Shown here one piece after another: positions 7,342 to 16,371 of a stretch of DNA of 64,000 bases (position 1 is the first letter of the stretch; every line of letters begins with the position of its first letter). The DNA comes from Georgenia_B sunbinii. GTDB lineage: Bacteria; Actinomycetota; Actinomycetes; Actinomycetales; Actinomycetaceae. The notes beneath the pieces were generated by a model that saw only the letters and a program-made list of their open reading frames with translations, did no database searches and had not been told where the DNA came from. A program made the position numbers and the translations under genes. The stretch lies in the NCBI RefSeq assembly GCF_036421855.1, contig NZ_JAZGOK010000004.1; one strand, written 5' to 3'.

Positions 7342-10300
7342 CTACTCGCTCACGCCCCCCGCGCGGCGGGCGCGCACGGCGAAGAGCGCACCGCCGACGG
7401 CGAGCAGCAGCGCCGCCGCGAGGCCGAGCCCCGCGACTGTTGCACCCGTGGCCGCCAGGCCGCCGGTGCTGCTGCCGGTGTTGCTGCCGTGTCCCGCGCC
7501 GTGATCGCCACGGTCGCCGGAACCGCCGGACTGCTGGCCGGATCCACCGGGCCGACCGGGCTCACCAGGCATGCCGGGCTCGCCGGGTTCACCGGGCCGA
7601 CCGGGCTCGCCGGGCTCGCCGGGGGTGCCGGGCTGACCGGGCTGACCGGGCTCGCCGGGGGTGCCGGGTTCACCGGGCTGACCGGGCTCGCCGGGGGTGC
7701 CGGGCTGACCGGGCTGACCGGGCTCGCCGGGGGTGCCGGGCTGACCGGGCTCGCCGGGGGTGCCGGGCTGACCGGGCTCGCCGGGGGTGCCGGGCTGACC
7801 GGGCTCGCCGGGCTGACCGGGCTCGCCGGGCTGACCGGGCTCGCCGGGCTCGCCGGGCTGACCGGGCTCGCCGGGCTCGCCGGGCTGACCGGGCTCGCCG
7901 GGCTCGCCGGGCTCGCCGGGCTGACCAGGCTCGCCGGGCTCACCCGGCTCGGATGCCGACTCGGGCCGCAGCAGGGTGATGCTGGCGAGGCTGAGCTCGC
8001 CGGCGTCCTGCCGCAGGCCGACGGTCGGGGCCCAGCCCGTGTAGAGCTCCTCCTCCATGCTCAGGCTGAGCAGGCCACGACGGACGAGCTCCCACTCGCC
8101 GTCGTTCTCGAACCAGACGGTGACCTCGCCGTGGTCGCCGCGGACCGCGAAGCGGTCGCCCTGCTCCCACTCGACCGGGAAGGCCGGACCGGCGCCCTCG
8201 GACAGGCCCTGACCGATCCTGTCGGCCTGGACAGTGATGCCGCTGTTGCCACGCGAGTGGTTGTACCAGGAGTACGCACGCTCGGCCGGGCCGGCGCTGA
8301 TGCCCAGCATCAGCGTGTTCTCGTCCGGCGTGCCGTCGAGGAAGGCGCTCGGCTCGACGACCAGGGCGAACTGGTCCCCGGCCTCCTGGGGCAGCGCGAG
8401 CTGCGTCCAGGCACGTTCCTCGGACGAGGAGGTAAGCACGCCGTCGGCGACGTCCACGTCCAGCGCGGCCGGCTGCTCGGAGCCTCCGCCGTAGACCGTG
8501 TACTCCTCGAGACGGTCCTCGGAGAAGTCGTCCTCCCAGACGACCTCGCCGTAGGTGTCGGCGTCGAAGTCCTCGGGCGTGGGGAGCGGCAGGTTCTGCG
8601 CGGGCTCCTCCGGGCCGGGCGCCTCGGCGCCCGCCTCGGTGACCCAGCGCGCGCCGTCGTCGTACTTGGTGATGGTGAAGGAGTCGAGCGTGTCACCGGC
8701 CGCGTACTGCCCGTTCGTGCCGCGGGGTGCCACCCACGTCGCGACGGACTCAAAGCTCAGCGTGTTCTCCTCGACGCGGATCGCCTGGTACGTGGCCACG
8801 TCCTGGACCTGCACTTGGAGGTCCGCGTTGTTCTGCGTCCAGCGGTTGTCGTCGGACGGCGGGAGGTCGTACATCTTCTCGCCGGCGTTCGCGACCACGT
8901 AGACCGGACCGGCGCTGGTGCCGTCGACGTCCGTGCGAGCGTTGTTGTGCATCCCGCGGCCGTAGGTGTGGTCGTGACCCTGCAGCACGAGGTCGACGTC
9001 GTTGCGCTCGATGACCGGCAGGATGTGCTGCCGGTACATGACCTCGTCACGCAGCCCACCGCTGGAGACGCCGACGGAGAAGACGGGCTGGTGGTTGAAG
9101 ACCACGGTCCAGTGGTGAGGGTTGGACTGAATGGTGCGCTCGAGCCACTGCGCCTGCGCGGTGAACCACGCCTGACGGTTGAGCTCGCAGTCGTCCGGCT
9201 GACCCGCGGGGCGCGAGATCGGGCAGATGTCGTCGTGGTTGGCGTTGACGCTGATGTAGCGCACGCCCTGGTAGTCGGTGAAGTAGGCGGTGTCCTTGAG
9301 GACGTTGGCCAGGTGCTCACCGTGGGTGGCGGCGAACTGACGCGCGTCGGACGGGATGGGCCCGTTGGCGTCGTAGGTGAAGCTGTCGGTGAAGTTCTCG
9401 ATGAACGGCTGCCCACCGATCTCGTGGTTGCCGAGCGTCGCGAGGACCTGGCTGTCCGTCCGGAGCGGTGACATGACGTCGAACCAGTCGTCCCACTGCT
9501 GCTCGCTCGTCGCGTGGTCGATGAGGTCACCGGCGACGATGGTGAGCGGCGCGTCGGGGTGCGCCTCGTGCGCGGCGTTGACGGAGCGCGGGTAGATCGT
9601 CGGGATGCCGTTCTGGGCGTCGCCGAGGTACAGGAACGTGTACGGCTCGAACTCCGCCGCTGCCGTGGTGAAGCTGAACCACTCGCTCCAGCGGTCACCC
9701 GACGCGACACGGTACTCGTACTCCGTGCCCGGCTCCAGGCCCTCGAGCCGTGCGCTGTGGCTGCGCGAGGGGTAGCCGAGCACCGAGCGCTCGGGCTGGC
9801 TCTCCGCCTGCACCGTCACGGTGTCGCCACCGTCGGCGGGACGGACCTCGGCGGTGCCGGCCAGGCGGCGCGGACTCTCCGAGCGCCAGGTGACGTACTG
9901 CGAGGTCGACGGGTCCTGCGTCGCGGTGAGGATGACCCGCTCAGGGTCACCGAGCGGCGCGTTCTCGTCGAACCAGTCCTCCTCGGACGTGGCGATGTCG
10001 AAGACGTGCATGAGGCCGCCGTGGTCGGCGCCCGGAAGGACGACCGCCTCGACCGTCTTGTCCGCGTCGAGCGGGGCGGGGCGGGTGGCGAAGACCCGGA
10101 ACGTGCCGCCACTGACGCTGCCGCTGCGGTTGATCCGGTTGCCGACCTGGAGCGCGGTCTCGTTGCCGCCGCCGGGGCCCTGGCCCCAGTCGGTGAAGTA
10201 GACGGGAACCTGCTGGGTCGAGCCGTCGGTGTACTCGACGGTCGCGTCGCCGGCCGAGGGGCCGTTGGTGGCGAGTCCGAGGAAGGAGATCGTCGCCGCC

Positions 10301-12924
10301 TGCTCCTGCTCGAGCTCGATCCGCTGGCCGTGGGGGATCCAGTTGTCCGGCTCGCCGGGCTCGGTGTCCGGCCAGGTGAAGACCATGCTCTCGTGGCTCG
10401 GGTGGGTGACCTGGGCTCCGGGGGCAGCGCCCGCGGCCGCGAGACCGTCACGGGAGAACGCCCAGTCGCTGAGGTCCATCGACCCCATGTTCGCCGCGCC
10501 GTGCGGCACGGTGCCGACGTTGTTCCTCGCGGAGGTGCCGTCGGTGTATGACGGCGGGACGTCCTCGGCGCCGGAGCCCCAGCCACCCGGGGTCTCGGAC
10601 ATCTGGAAGTCGAGGACGCCACCCTCGCGGGTGAAGTCCTCGTCCACCCAGGACGCCGTCTGCGCGACACCGTCGACGCTGAGGCCGGCGGTGTAGCGCG
10701 CGCCGTCGGAGACGCCCGGGGCGTTGATCTCGTAAACGCGCTCGGAGTCGGCGCTCGTGATGGTCACGGCGTCGAACATCGGGGCGGTGACGACGAGGTT
10801 CGCCGTGCCGTAGATGGCGGGGAAGACGCCGAGGTTGGCGAAGACCGCCCAGGAGCTGAGCGAACCCTGGTCGTCGTTGCCGGGAAGGCCGGAGGGACCG
10901 GTGTGGTACATCTCGTCCATCGCGCGGTAGAGCACGTCGGTCGTCTTGTGCGGCTTGCCGAGCCAGTTGTAGACCCAGGGGGTGGTCAAGGCCGGCTGGT
11001 TGGACAGGTAGTTGCCGGACTTGTTGTAGGCACCGGCGTCGAGGTCCTCCATGAGCCGGTCGACGACCGCCTCGGAGGCCGCCGCCCCGCCGCGCATCTC
11101 GATGAGCGTGCCGATGTTGTGCTGCACGTGCCAGTTCCACTGGTGGCCGGTGGACTGGTGGAACTGGTTGCCCCGCTCCTGAAGGTTGAAGCCGCGGTCG
11201 AAGTCGTTGCGCGAGCGCGGGCGGACCTCCTCGGTCTGCGGGTCGAGGACCATCCGCCAGTTCTGCGCGCGCCCCATGAAGGTGTCGTGGGCCTCTTCGT
11301 CCCCGAGGCGCTGTGCCAGCTGCGCCACGGAGAAGTCCGTGAGGGCGTGGTCGAGGATGCGGGAGGTGGCGTCGCCGCCCTTGCCGTTCTCGATCATGCC
11401 GGTGGCGAAGTACTGGAACGCCTGGAAGCGGCCGGAGTCCGTCGCGGGCAGGCGCTGGGAGTCGACGATGGACGCGAGCACCGCCTCACGGTCGTAGTCC
11501 GTCGCCCCGAAGGCGTCGAGCGTGCTCACGAGGTTCTGGTAGCTGTCGACGCCCCGGAAGGCCTCCCACCGGCCGGCCAGCGCGACCTGGTCCGCGACCG
11601 TCTGGTTCATGTCGTCTGCGACCGACGGGTAGAGCATGGCGAGCAGCTGGGCGTGGCTACGGACCATGTCCCAGCCGCCGCCGGAGAAGATCTTGTAGTG
11701 GTTGCGGCCCGGCTCGACGGTCTGGACCGATCCGTCCTTGGCGCGGTACTCGCCGTTGACATCCTGGTGGACGTTCGGGTGGAGCAGCGCGTGGTAGAGC
11801 GCGGTGTACAGCGTCACCCGCTGGTCGTGGGTGCCGCCCTCCGCGTCGATGACCCCGAGAGCCTCCTCCCACTCGGCCCGTGCCTGTGCCCGGACCTCGT
11901 CGAAGTCGGCGTCGGCGACCTCGGTCTCGCGGTTCTCCGCGGCGTTGTCGACGCTGACGTAGCTGAACCCGGTCTGCGCGGTCACCTCCGCGCCGTCGGC
12001 GAAGGTGATCCACCCGCCGACCTGGTTGCGGAAGTCCGCGGACGTGTCGCCCGTGACCCGCTCGGCCTCGGTGCCCGAGGCGGTCAGCTGGGCGCCGTCC
12101 CAGGTCCCCCAGGACTCGAAGGGCTCGTCGTAGGTGGTCGAGAAGTGGGCGACGTACTGGCCCTCGTTGCACACGTCGGCGCCGTAGGTCCAGCCGCTGA
12201 CAGTCCGGGTCTCCGGGTCGATGTCGAGGACGACGTCGTGGACCTGGTTGTTGGCACCGGACGCGTTGACGAGCAGGGTGGCGCTGTCCGCGTCCTCGGG
12301 GAAGGTGAAGCGGCTGACGGCGGTGCGGTCGGTCGACGTCAGCTCGGAGAGCACGCCGTCCGCGGTCTCGACGGCGTAGTAGCCGGGCTCGGCGACCTCG
12401 TCGTCGTGGCTGAAGTCGAGGAAGTAGCTGCGGTGGTCGACGCCCGGGCTGAGCGGGAGCGCGCCGGTCTCGGTGAGCTCACCGCTGTAGGGGGTCGTGG
12501 GGAACTCGTAGCCGCCGTAGTTCAGGTGGCAGCCGGTCCCGGAGTAGCGGGTCATGCCGAAGCCGCGGATCTGGTCACCGGTCCACTCGTACCCGCCCTT
12601 CTCCTTCACCAGGGTGTGGGCGTCCGGGTCGGTGTTGTACGTGGTGGGGCTGGGCTGGACCATGCCGAAGGGCAGCGCGCCGGAGGGGAAGGTGTTCCCG
12701 TACGCGTCGTTGCTCTTGTCCTGGGTGAGGTCGAGCTCGGTGCCGATGAACGGGTCGACGGCGTCGAACGGGGCCGTGGTGTCGGCCGCGGCAGACGTCG
12801 CGGTCGCCGTCAGCGCTCCGGTCGAGGCCATGAGTGCGGTCAGCAGGTAGCCGACCGCACGCCGCGGACGGCGCCTGGTCGCTCTGGCCGCGGGCGCGGT
12901 CGGCGTGGGTGGAACTGTGGACAT
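7342..12924 (-). CDS. Giant wall-anchored GH92 alpha-mannosidase / purple-acid-phosphatase-like fusion
   Basis: About 1,860 residues from ATG 12924 (GAAGGG seven bases upstream; a TTG at 12963 is the longer alternative). Order: twin-Arg/hydrophobic signal (1-48); GH92 domain (about 50-740; VDPFIGTE, GNTFPSGALPFGM, RYSGTGC, GNDDQGSLSSW near 685); a beta-sandwich-like segment (750-1000); an Fn3-like collar and metallophosphoesterase (1010-1400; LYLGDAQ, AGDLIDH, GNHE, GHDHTYGRG); a LamG-like segment (1440-1650); about 44 Gly-X-Pro triplets; then LAATG, a membrane helix and Arg-rich tail. GH92 enzymes cleave alpha-mannosides; the second domain should hydrolyse phosphoesters. Both on one chain would suit phosphorylated mannan. 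This substrate is inference. Confidence 0.9.
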   Translation of the reverse strand: MSTVPPTPTAPAARATRRRPRRAVGYLLTALMASTGALTATATSAAADTTAPFDAVDPFIGTELDLTQDKSNDAYGNTFPSGALPFGMVQPSPTTYNTDPDAHTLVKEKGGYEWTGDQIRGFGMTRYSGTGCHLNYGGYEFPTTPYSGELTETGALPLSPGVDHRSYFLDFSHDDEVAEPGYYAVETADGVLSELTSTDRTAVSRFTFPEDADSATLLVNASGANNQVHDVVLDIDPETRTVSGWTYGADVCNEGQYVAHFSTTYDEPFESWGTWDGAQLTASGTEAERVTGDTSADFRNQVGGWITFADGAEVTAQTGFSYVSVDNAAENRETEVADADFDEVRAQARAEWEEALGVIDAEGGTHDQRVTLYTALYHALLHPNVHQDVNGEYRAKDGSVQTVEPGRNHYKIFSGGGWDMVRSHAQLLAMLYPSVADDMNQTVADQVALAGRWEAFRGVDSYQNLVSTLDAFGATDYDREAVLASIVDSQRLPATDSGRFQAFQYFATGMIENGKGGDATSRILDHALTDFSVAQLAQRLGDEEAHDTFMGRAQNWRMVLDPQTEEVRPRSRNDFDRGFNLQERGNQFHQSTGHQWNWHVQHNIGTLIEMRGGAAASEAVVDRLMEDLDAGAYNKSGNYLSNQPALTTPWVYNWLGKPHKTTDVLYRAMDEMYHTGPSGLPGNDDQGSLSSWAVFANLGVFPAIYGTANLVVTAPMFDAVTITSADSERVYEINAPGVSDGARYTAGLSVDGVAQTASWVDEDFTREGGVLDFQMSETPGGWGSGAEDVPPSYTDGTSARNNVGTVPHGAANMGSMDLSDWAFSRDGLAAAGAAPGAQVTHPSHESMVFTWPDTEPGEPDNWIPHGQRIELEQEQAATISFLGLATNGPSAGDATVEYTDGSTQQVPVYFTDWGQGPGGGNETALQVGNRINRSGSVSGGTFRVFATRPAPLDADKTVEAVVLPGADHGGLMHVFDIATSEEDWFDENAPLGDPERVILTATQDPSTSQYVTWRSESPRRLAGTAEVRPADGGDTVTVQAESQPERSVLGYPSRSHSARLEGLEPGTEYEYRVASGDRWSEWFSFTTAAAEFEPYTFLYLGDAQNGIPTIYPRSVNAAHEAHPDAPLTIVAGDLIDHATSEQQWDDWFDVMSPLRTDSQVLATLGNHEIGGQPFIENFTDSFTYDANGPIPSDARQFAATHGEHLANVLKDTAYFTDYQGVRYISVNANHDDICPISRPAGQPDDCELNRQAWFTAQAQWLERTIQSNPHHWTVVFNHQPVFSVGVSSGGLRDEVMYRQHILPVIERNDVDLVLQGHDHTYGRGMHNNARTDVDGTSAGPVYVVANAGEKMYDLPPSDDNRWTQNNADLQVQVQDVATYQAIRVEENTLSFESVATWVAPRGTNGQYAAGDTLDSFTITKYDDGARWVTEAGAEAPGPEEPAQNLPLPTPEDFDADTYGEVVWEDDFSEDRLEEYTVYGGGSEQPAALDVDVADGVLTSSSEERAWTQLALPQEAGDQFALVVEPSAFLDGTPDENTLMLGISAGPAERAYSWYNHSRGNSGITVQADRIGQGLSEGAGPAFPVEWEQGDRFAVRGDHGEVTVWFENDGEWELVRRGLLSLSMEEELYTGWAPTVGLRQDAGELSLASITLLRPESASEPGEPGEPGQPGEPGEPGEPGQPGEPGEPGQPGEPGEPGQPGEPGQPGEPGQPGTPGEPGQPGTPGEPGQPGTPGEPGQPGQPGTPGEPGQPGEPGTPGEPGQPGQPGTPGEPGEPGRPGEPGEPGMPGEPGRPGGSGQQSGGSGDRGDHGAGHGSNTGSSTGGLAATGATVAGLGLAAALLLAVGGALFAVRARRAGGVSE
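7545..7950 (-). repeat. Gly-X-Pro collagen-like repeat tract inside the GH92 fusion gene
   Basis: About 44 consecutive nine-base units encode GEP, GQP or GTP triplets (with a few GRP and GMP), directly before the LAATG sorting signal. Bacterial collagen-like tracts act as rod-like stalks or wall spacers. Here proline is always third and the second position is charged or polar, unlike the mixed Gly-X-Y of typical collagen-like proteins. The DNA is low complexity, so copy number may vary between cells or be misassembled. Confidence 0.85.
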
Positions 12925-13276
12925 GCGGAAGCCCTTCGACAAGCGAGACGGGGGGACCTTCAAGTACTCCCAAATCGAAGTAAACGGAAGGTGTCATTTG
13001 CGCCAACCTGTCGCGAACGTTTGTGACGTCCGATGAGCACGTCCGTAAAGGCCGGAGCCAGTGCCCGCGAGTAGCGGCCCATGAACGTGTCGCAGGCATC
13101 GCCGTCGGCACTGAAGGATCGTGCACCTGGCACGGGGGTCGTCCCGTCAGGACGGACCTCGCGGTGAGTGGTCGCAATACCGACCCCGCCCCGGTGCCCC
13201 GTCGGCTCCCGAGGACCGGACGCGAACCTTCGCCTGCCCGTGTCGGTGACGGTGACGGTGACGCAGGCACTGCGCC
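12925..13276. promoter_or_regulatory. Upstream region of the GH92 fusion gene
   Basis: The 352-base gap contains no credible gene. An AT-richer patch at about 12965-13022 lies just upstream of the giant gene on the minus strand and is the likely promoter; a weak pair reading TTGGCG, 17 bases, TTACTT on the minus strand can be seen but matches consensus poorly. Near 13241-13262 there is a short GGTGAC repetition of no evident function. Confidence 0.3.
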
Positions 13277-13681
13277 TCACGAGTGCCCCAGCACGTCCTC
13301 CAGCGTCGCGACCGGCACCACGGTCGCGGCGACCTTGGCCAGCTCGGGGTCGAGGGTGGTGAAGGCGTCGGCCTGCAGGCGGGTGAGGGCGAGGTACTCG
13401 GCGGTGAGCGTGTCCGGCCAGGAGAGGCGCTCGGCGATGTCCCACGCGGTGCGCTGCAGCACCCGGTCGCCGAGGAGCCGGATCCGCAGGCCACGGACGT
13501 GGTCCAGGTAGTCATTGGCCTCCTGCCTGGTCAGCTCGCCGGCCCGCACCGACCGGTACAGCAGCGAGACCAGCTCGGAGCGCAAGAGGGTCGGCGCGGC
13601 CAGCTGGGTGCCGATGCCCGGCGCCGCCCCGGTCCGAGCAAGCTCCAGCGCGACGTCGGCACCGATGACGAAACGTCGCAT
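13277..13681 (-). CDS. PIN-domain protein (VapC-like ribonuclease toxin fold)
   Basis: The 134-residue product from ATG 13681 (GGAAGGA six bases upstream) has the PIN layout: FVIGADVALEL with Asp9, SELVSLLYRS with Glu36, WPDTLTAEYLALT with Asp90, and TTLDPELAKVA with Asp111. PIN domains are Mg2+-dependent RNases; in VapBC systems they cleave tRNA or rRNA. No small antitoxin frame is visible directly upstream, and the first acidic motif reads IGAD instead of the usual IDTN/LDAS. It may be an orphan or work with an unlinked antitoxin. Confidence 0.75.
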   Translation of the reverse strand: MRRFVIGADVALELARTGAAPGIGTQLAAPTLLRSELVSLLYRSVRAGELTRQEANDYLDHVRGLRIRLLGDRVLQRTAWDIAERLSWPDTLTAEYLALTRLQADAFTTLDPELAKVAATVVPVATLEDVLGHS

Positions 13682-13856
13682 GGCACGTCCTTCCGCGGAC
13701 ACGCGTGTCGACTATTGCACCGCAGCTCGCCATCCGGCGCCACCGGGATCGCACCGCCCACACCGGGACCGCCCCGCCGAACACCGGCGCTACCGTCCAG
13801 CGCACGCGCCGTCAGCCCCGCCGGCAACGGCCAGTCATGCGGCCTCGAGGCAGTGG

Positions 13857-14417
13857 TCAGCCGGTCGTCGGCGGCGCGGTGAGCTTCTCCACCATGACCG
13901 CCAGCCCCTGACGGGCGGACCGTTGCGCCGACTCGACCCGCTCCTGCATCGCCCGGGCGTCCTCGAGCGACGCCGTCGCCCGCTCCAGGGCTTCCCGGCA
14001 CGCCTGGACACCGAGCTCGCGGTCGCGCTGCGCTGCCGTCTGGTCGTCGTGGAAGCCCTGGACCTCCCCGGCGGCCAGCTCCACCGCACGGTCGAGCAGG
14101 AACCGGTAGGAGGCCCGCAGCTTCTTGGGGGTCGTCTTGCGCACCAGCGCGTCGACGTCGTCGTCGACGGTCGCCCGCATGAAGACCAGCGGGTCGGACC
14201 GGTACTGCTCGTCGGCCGCGGCCTGCTCGGCGCTCGCCAGCCGGTCGCCGGCCTCGGCGAGCTCACGCTCGGCCTCCCGAGCGGCTGCCGCAGCGGCGTC
14301 GAGGTGGGCGGTGAAGCGCGTCTCCAGCGCGTGGGCCAACTGCTCGTGCTCCCCGGCGGCCAGACCATCGGCGGTCTGGGGCTCGGTCGCCCTGCTACGC
14401 GCGTCCTGCTCGGTCAT
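13857..14417 (-). CDS. Hypothetical coiled-coil protein
   Basis: A 186-residue hydrophilic protein from ATG 14417 (GGTGAGG upstream; GTG 14423 is possible). Two Ala/Glu/Arg-rich helical stretches (about 25-68 and 105-180) look like coiled coils around a segment DPLVFMRATVDDDVDALVRKTTPKKLRASYRFLLDR. There is no signal peptide or membrane segment, so it is probably cytoplasmic. It lies 35 bases after the next upstream membrane-protein gene on the same strand. I do not recognise a family. Confidence 0.6.
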   Translation of the reverse strand: MTEQDARSRATEPQTADGLAAGEHEQLAHALETRFTAHLDAAAAAAREAERELAEAGDRLASAEQAAADEQYRSDPLVFMRATVDDDVDALVRKTTPKKLRASYRFLLDRAVELAAGEVQGFHDDQTAAQRDRELGVQACREALERATASLEDARAMQERVESAQRSARQGLAVMVEKLTAPPTTG

Positions 14418-14452
14418 GCTCACACCTCACCCGTCGGTCGACCTCCACCCTC

Positions 14453-15172
14453 TCATCCGGCACCGTTCGGGAACATCTCCGCATAGCCGGGGACGACAGC
14501 GGCGAGGACGCCGGCGGCCACGATGCCCAGCAGGAAGGCCCACCCGCCGGTGAGGCGGGTGGCGACCGGCCCGCGCGACCCTCGGCGCCACAGCGGCAGT
14601 GGCTCGAGCACGACGAAGAGGAGCATCATCGGCGGCACGGCGAGCCACAACCACCACCAGGCCCACTTGGTCGCCAGCCGCGGCGGTGGTCCGGCGATGA
14701 GCACCACCAGCGCGGTGAGGGCGGCGATGCCCGCCCAGTGCCAGGTGATCCCCGACGGCATGATCTGCGACGGCGGAGCGACCCTGACGTCCACCCCAGC
14801 GCGCTGCGCGGCGTGCAGGATCGCCTGTCCCTCGTCGACCCAGCCAGGCGGCTGCGGGAGCGAACCACGCTGGAACTCGTAGCTGGTGCGGCCGGGGCGG
14901 CCATGCCCCTCCCAGGTGACCGGGAGGCTGCCCTGGACGAAACCGGGCTCCCGGAGCGCGATGGTCACGCTCGTGACCTCGCCCGTCTCCAGGGCGTAAA
15001 GGAGATCGTCGACCGACCGGTCGACGGGGGTCAGCGCCAGCTGGAACCAGCCGGCCACCAGCCCGACGGCGATGAGTCCCCGGAGCGCCAGCCGCCACCA
15101 GGCCTGCTGGTGCCATACGGACGGCGGCAGCACCGCAGGAGGCGGGAGCTGTAGCGGTGCCGGGTGGGCCAT
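14453..15172 (-). CDS. Hypothetical membrane protein
   Basis: About 239 residues from ATG 15172. One hydrophobic helix near residues 30-45 is followed by an extracellular-like part (TPVDRSVDDLLYALETGEVTSVTIAL) and three C-terminal membrane segments (about 145-220). The VDDLLYALETGEVTSVTI stretch resembles the small soluble module seen at the start of FtsH-like or Arg-rich membrane proteins, but this is weak. It probably shares a transcript with the coiled-coil gene downstream. Function unknown. Confidence 0.6.
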   Translation of the reverse strand: MAHPAPLQLPPPAVLPPSVWHQQAWWRLALRGLIAVGLVAGWFQLALTPVDRSVDDLLYALETGEVTSVTIALREPGFVQGSLPVTWEGHGRPGRTSYEFQRGSLPQPPGWVDEGQAILHAAQRAGVDVRVAPPSQIMPSGITWHWAGIAALTALVVLIAGPPPRLATKWAWWWLWLAVPPMMLLFVVLEPLPLWRRGSRGPVATRLTGGWAFLLGIVAAGVLAAVVPGYAEMFPNGAG

Positions 15173-15257
15173 CCGGCCACCATAGCGACGCCGCCACTGC
15201 CACGGGCTCGGTGACCGCCCCGCGCCCACCGGCCGGGTGGGCGCAACCCTGCTCCGG

Positions 15258-16298
15258 CTATCCGGCCAGCGCCCTCACCAGCACCACGGCCCCGTAGCCC
15301 ACCAGCGGCAGCGACAGCAGCCCGAGCAGGACGGCGTTGAGCCGCAGGTTGTCACGCAGCAGCGCGACGAACTCCCGAACCATGGCGGAGGGCCAGAAGT
15401 AGCGTGCCGTCGGTGCCCCGACGGCGTTGCCGGCAAGCCCGACCGTCCGCATGAGGGTCGCCGCCCGCAGTGCGTGGTAGCTGCTCGTCACCACCGTCAC
15501 CGGGCCGTCGACCCCAGCCTTGGCGAGCATCTGCCGTGACTCCAGGAGGTTCTCCCGGGTGGTCCGGGAGCGGTCCTCCACCAGCACGTGGTCGGCGGGG
15601 ACGCCGTCGGCAATGAGCCAGTCGGCCATCGCCCGCGCCTCAGGCATGAGCTCGTCCGGTCCCTGCCCGCCTGACGTGACGAGCACCGCCGCGGTCCCGG
15701 CGGCACGGGCGCGGTCGTAAACCTCGCGTCCGGTGCGCAGCCGCCCGGCGAGCAGCGGGGTCACCTGGTCGCCGGCGAGGCCGGCGCCGAGCACGATGAC
15801 CCCGGCCGGTGTCGGACCGAGGCGTGACTGGCGTCCGTAGAGCCAGGAGTAGCCGAGGAACGCGGTGAAGGCGAAGCCGAGGTAGCCGATCGGCAGCGCC
15901 GACAGCAGGACCGCGACGGCCATCGGCTCGGACCCGCCGCCTCGCACTGCCGCGACGCCGAGGGCGAGGTAGGTGAGCAGGCCCAGCCCGGCGACCAGGG
16001 CGAGCGCCGTCGCCGGTGATACCCGTTCCCGGCGGAGGACTTCGACGCCGTAGTAGACCCCCGCCAGCGCCAGCACCGCCGCATAGCCGAACAGGATGCT
16101 GAGCAGAGCGAGCAGCGCGAGCCCGCCCGCCAGATGCCCAGGGTCGCCGCCCAGCTGGCCCACGAGCTCCACGACACCGAACCCGACCATGGAGATCCCG
16201 GTGAGCAGGACGACCCCGTTGCCGAGCCGCCGGGGCTCGGCCCGCATGAGCGCCACGCCGAGCGCGAGCACGCCGGCGGCGACGATCAGCTGCGTCAT
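15258..16298 (-). CDS. YdcF/SanA-type DUF218 membrane protein
   Basis: The 346-residue protein has about five N-terminal membrane helices (1-160), a DUF218 domain (about 165-310) beginning AGVIVLGAGLAGDQVTPLLAGRLRTG and containing SGGQGPDELMPEA, DRSRTTRENLLES and TSSYHALRA, then a last membrane helix. DUF218 proteins such as SanA, YdcF and ElyC act in envelope integrity and peptidoglycan/lipid-carrier metabolism, with reported nucleotide or phosphoryl-ligand binding. The actinobacterial form with several N-terminal helices is common. It is followed on the same strand by the gene at 15172. Confidence 0.85.
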   Translation of the reverse strand: MTQLIVAAGVLALGVALMRAEPRRLGNGVVLLTGISMVGFGVVELVGQLGGDPGHLAGGLALLALLSILFGYAAVLALAGVYYGVEVLRRERVSPATALALVAGLGLLTYLALGVAAVRGGGSEPMAVAVLLSALPIGYLGFAFTAFLGYSWLYGRQSRLGPTPAGVIVLGAGLAGDQVTPLLAGRLRTGREVYDRARAAGTAAVLVTSGGQGPDELMPEARAMADWLIADGVPADHVLVEDRSRTTRENLLESRQMLAKAGVDGPVTVVTSSYHALRAATLMRTVGLAGNAVGAPTARYFWPSAMVREFVALLRDNLRLNAVLLGLLSLPLVGYGAVVLVRALAG

Positions 16299-16371
16299 GG
16301 GCGTCCCTCCCTCGGCCCGGTCAGGGCCGGACCCGGGACGGGGTGGATGTTGCCGGAGTGCACCGTGCCGG

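Noticed and set aside
7282..9471. Long plus-strand frame rich in Gly/Leu/Thr repeats
   Set aside because: It is the antisense of the GH92 fusion gene; the GLTGLAG repeats are the complement of the Gly-X-Pro codons and the rest lacks domain features.
10903..13026. Plus-strand frame of about 700 codons
   Set aside because: Antisense to the GH92 domain with a Val/Arg/Glu-rich composition typical of shadow frames in GC-rich DNA.
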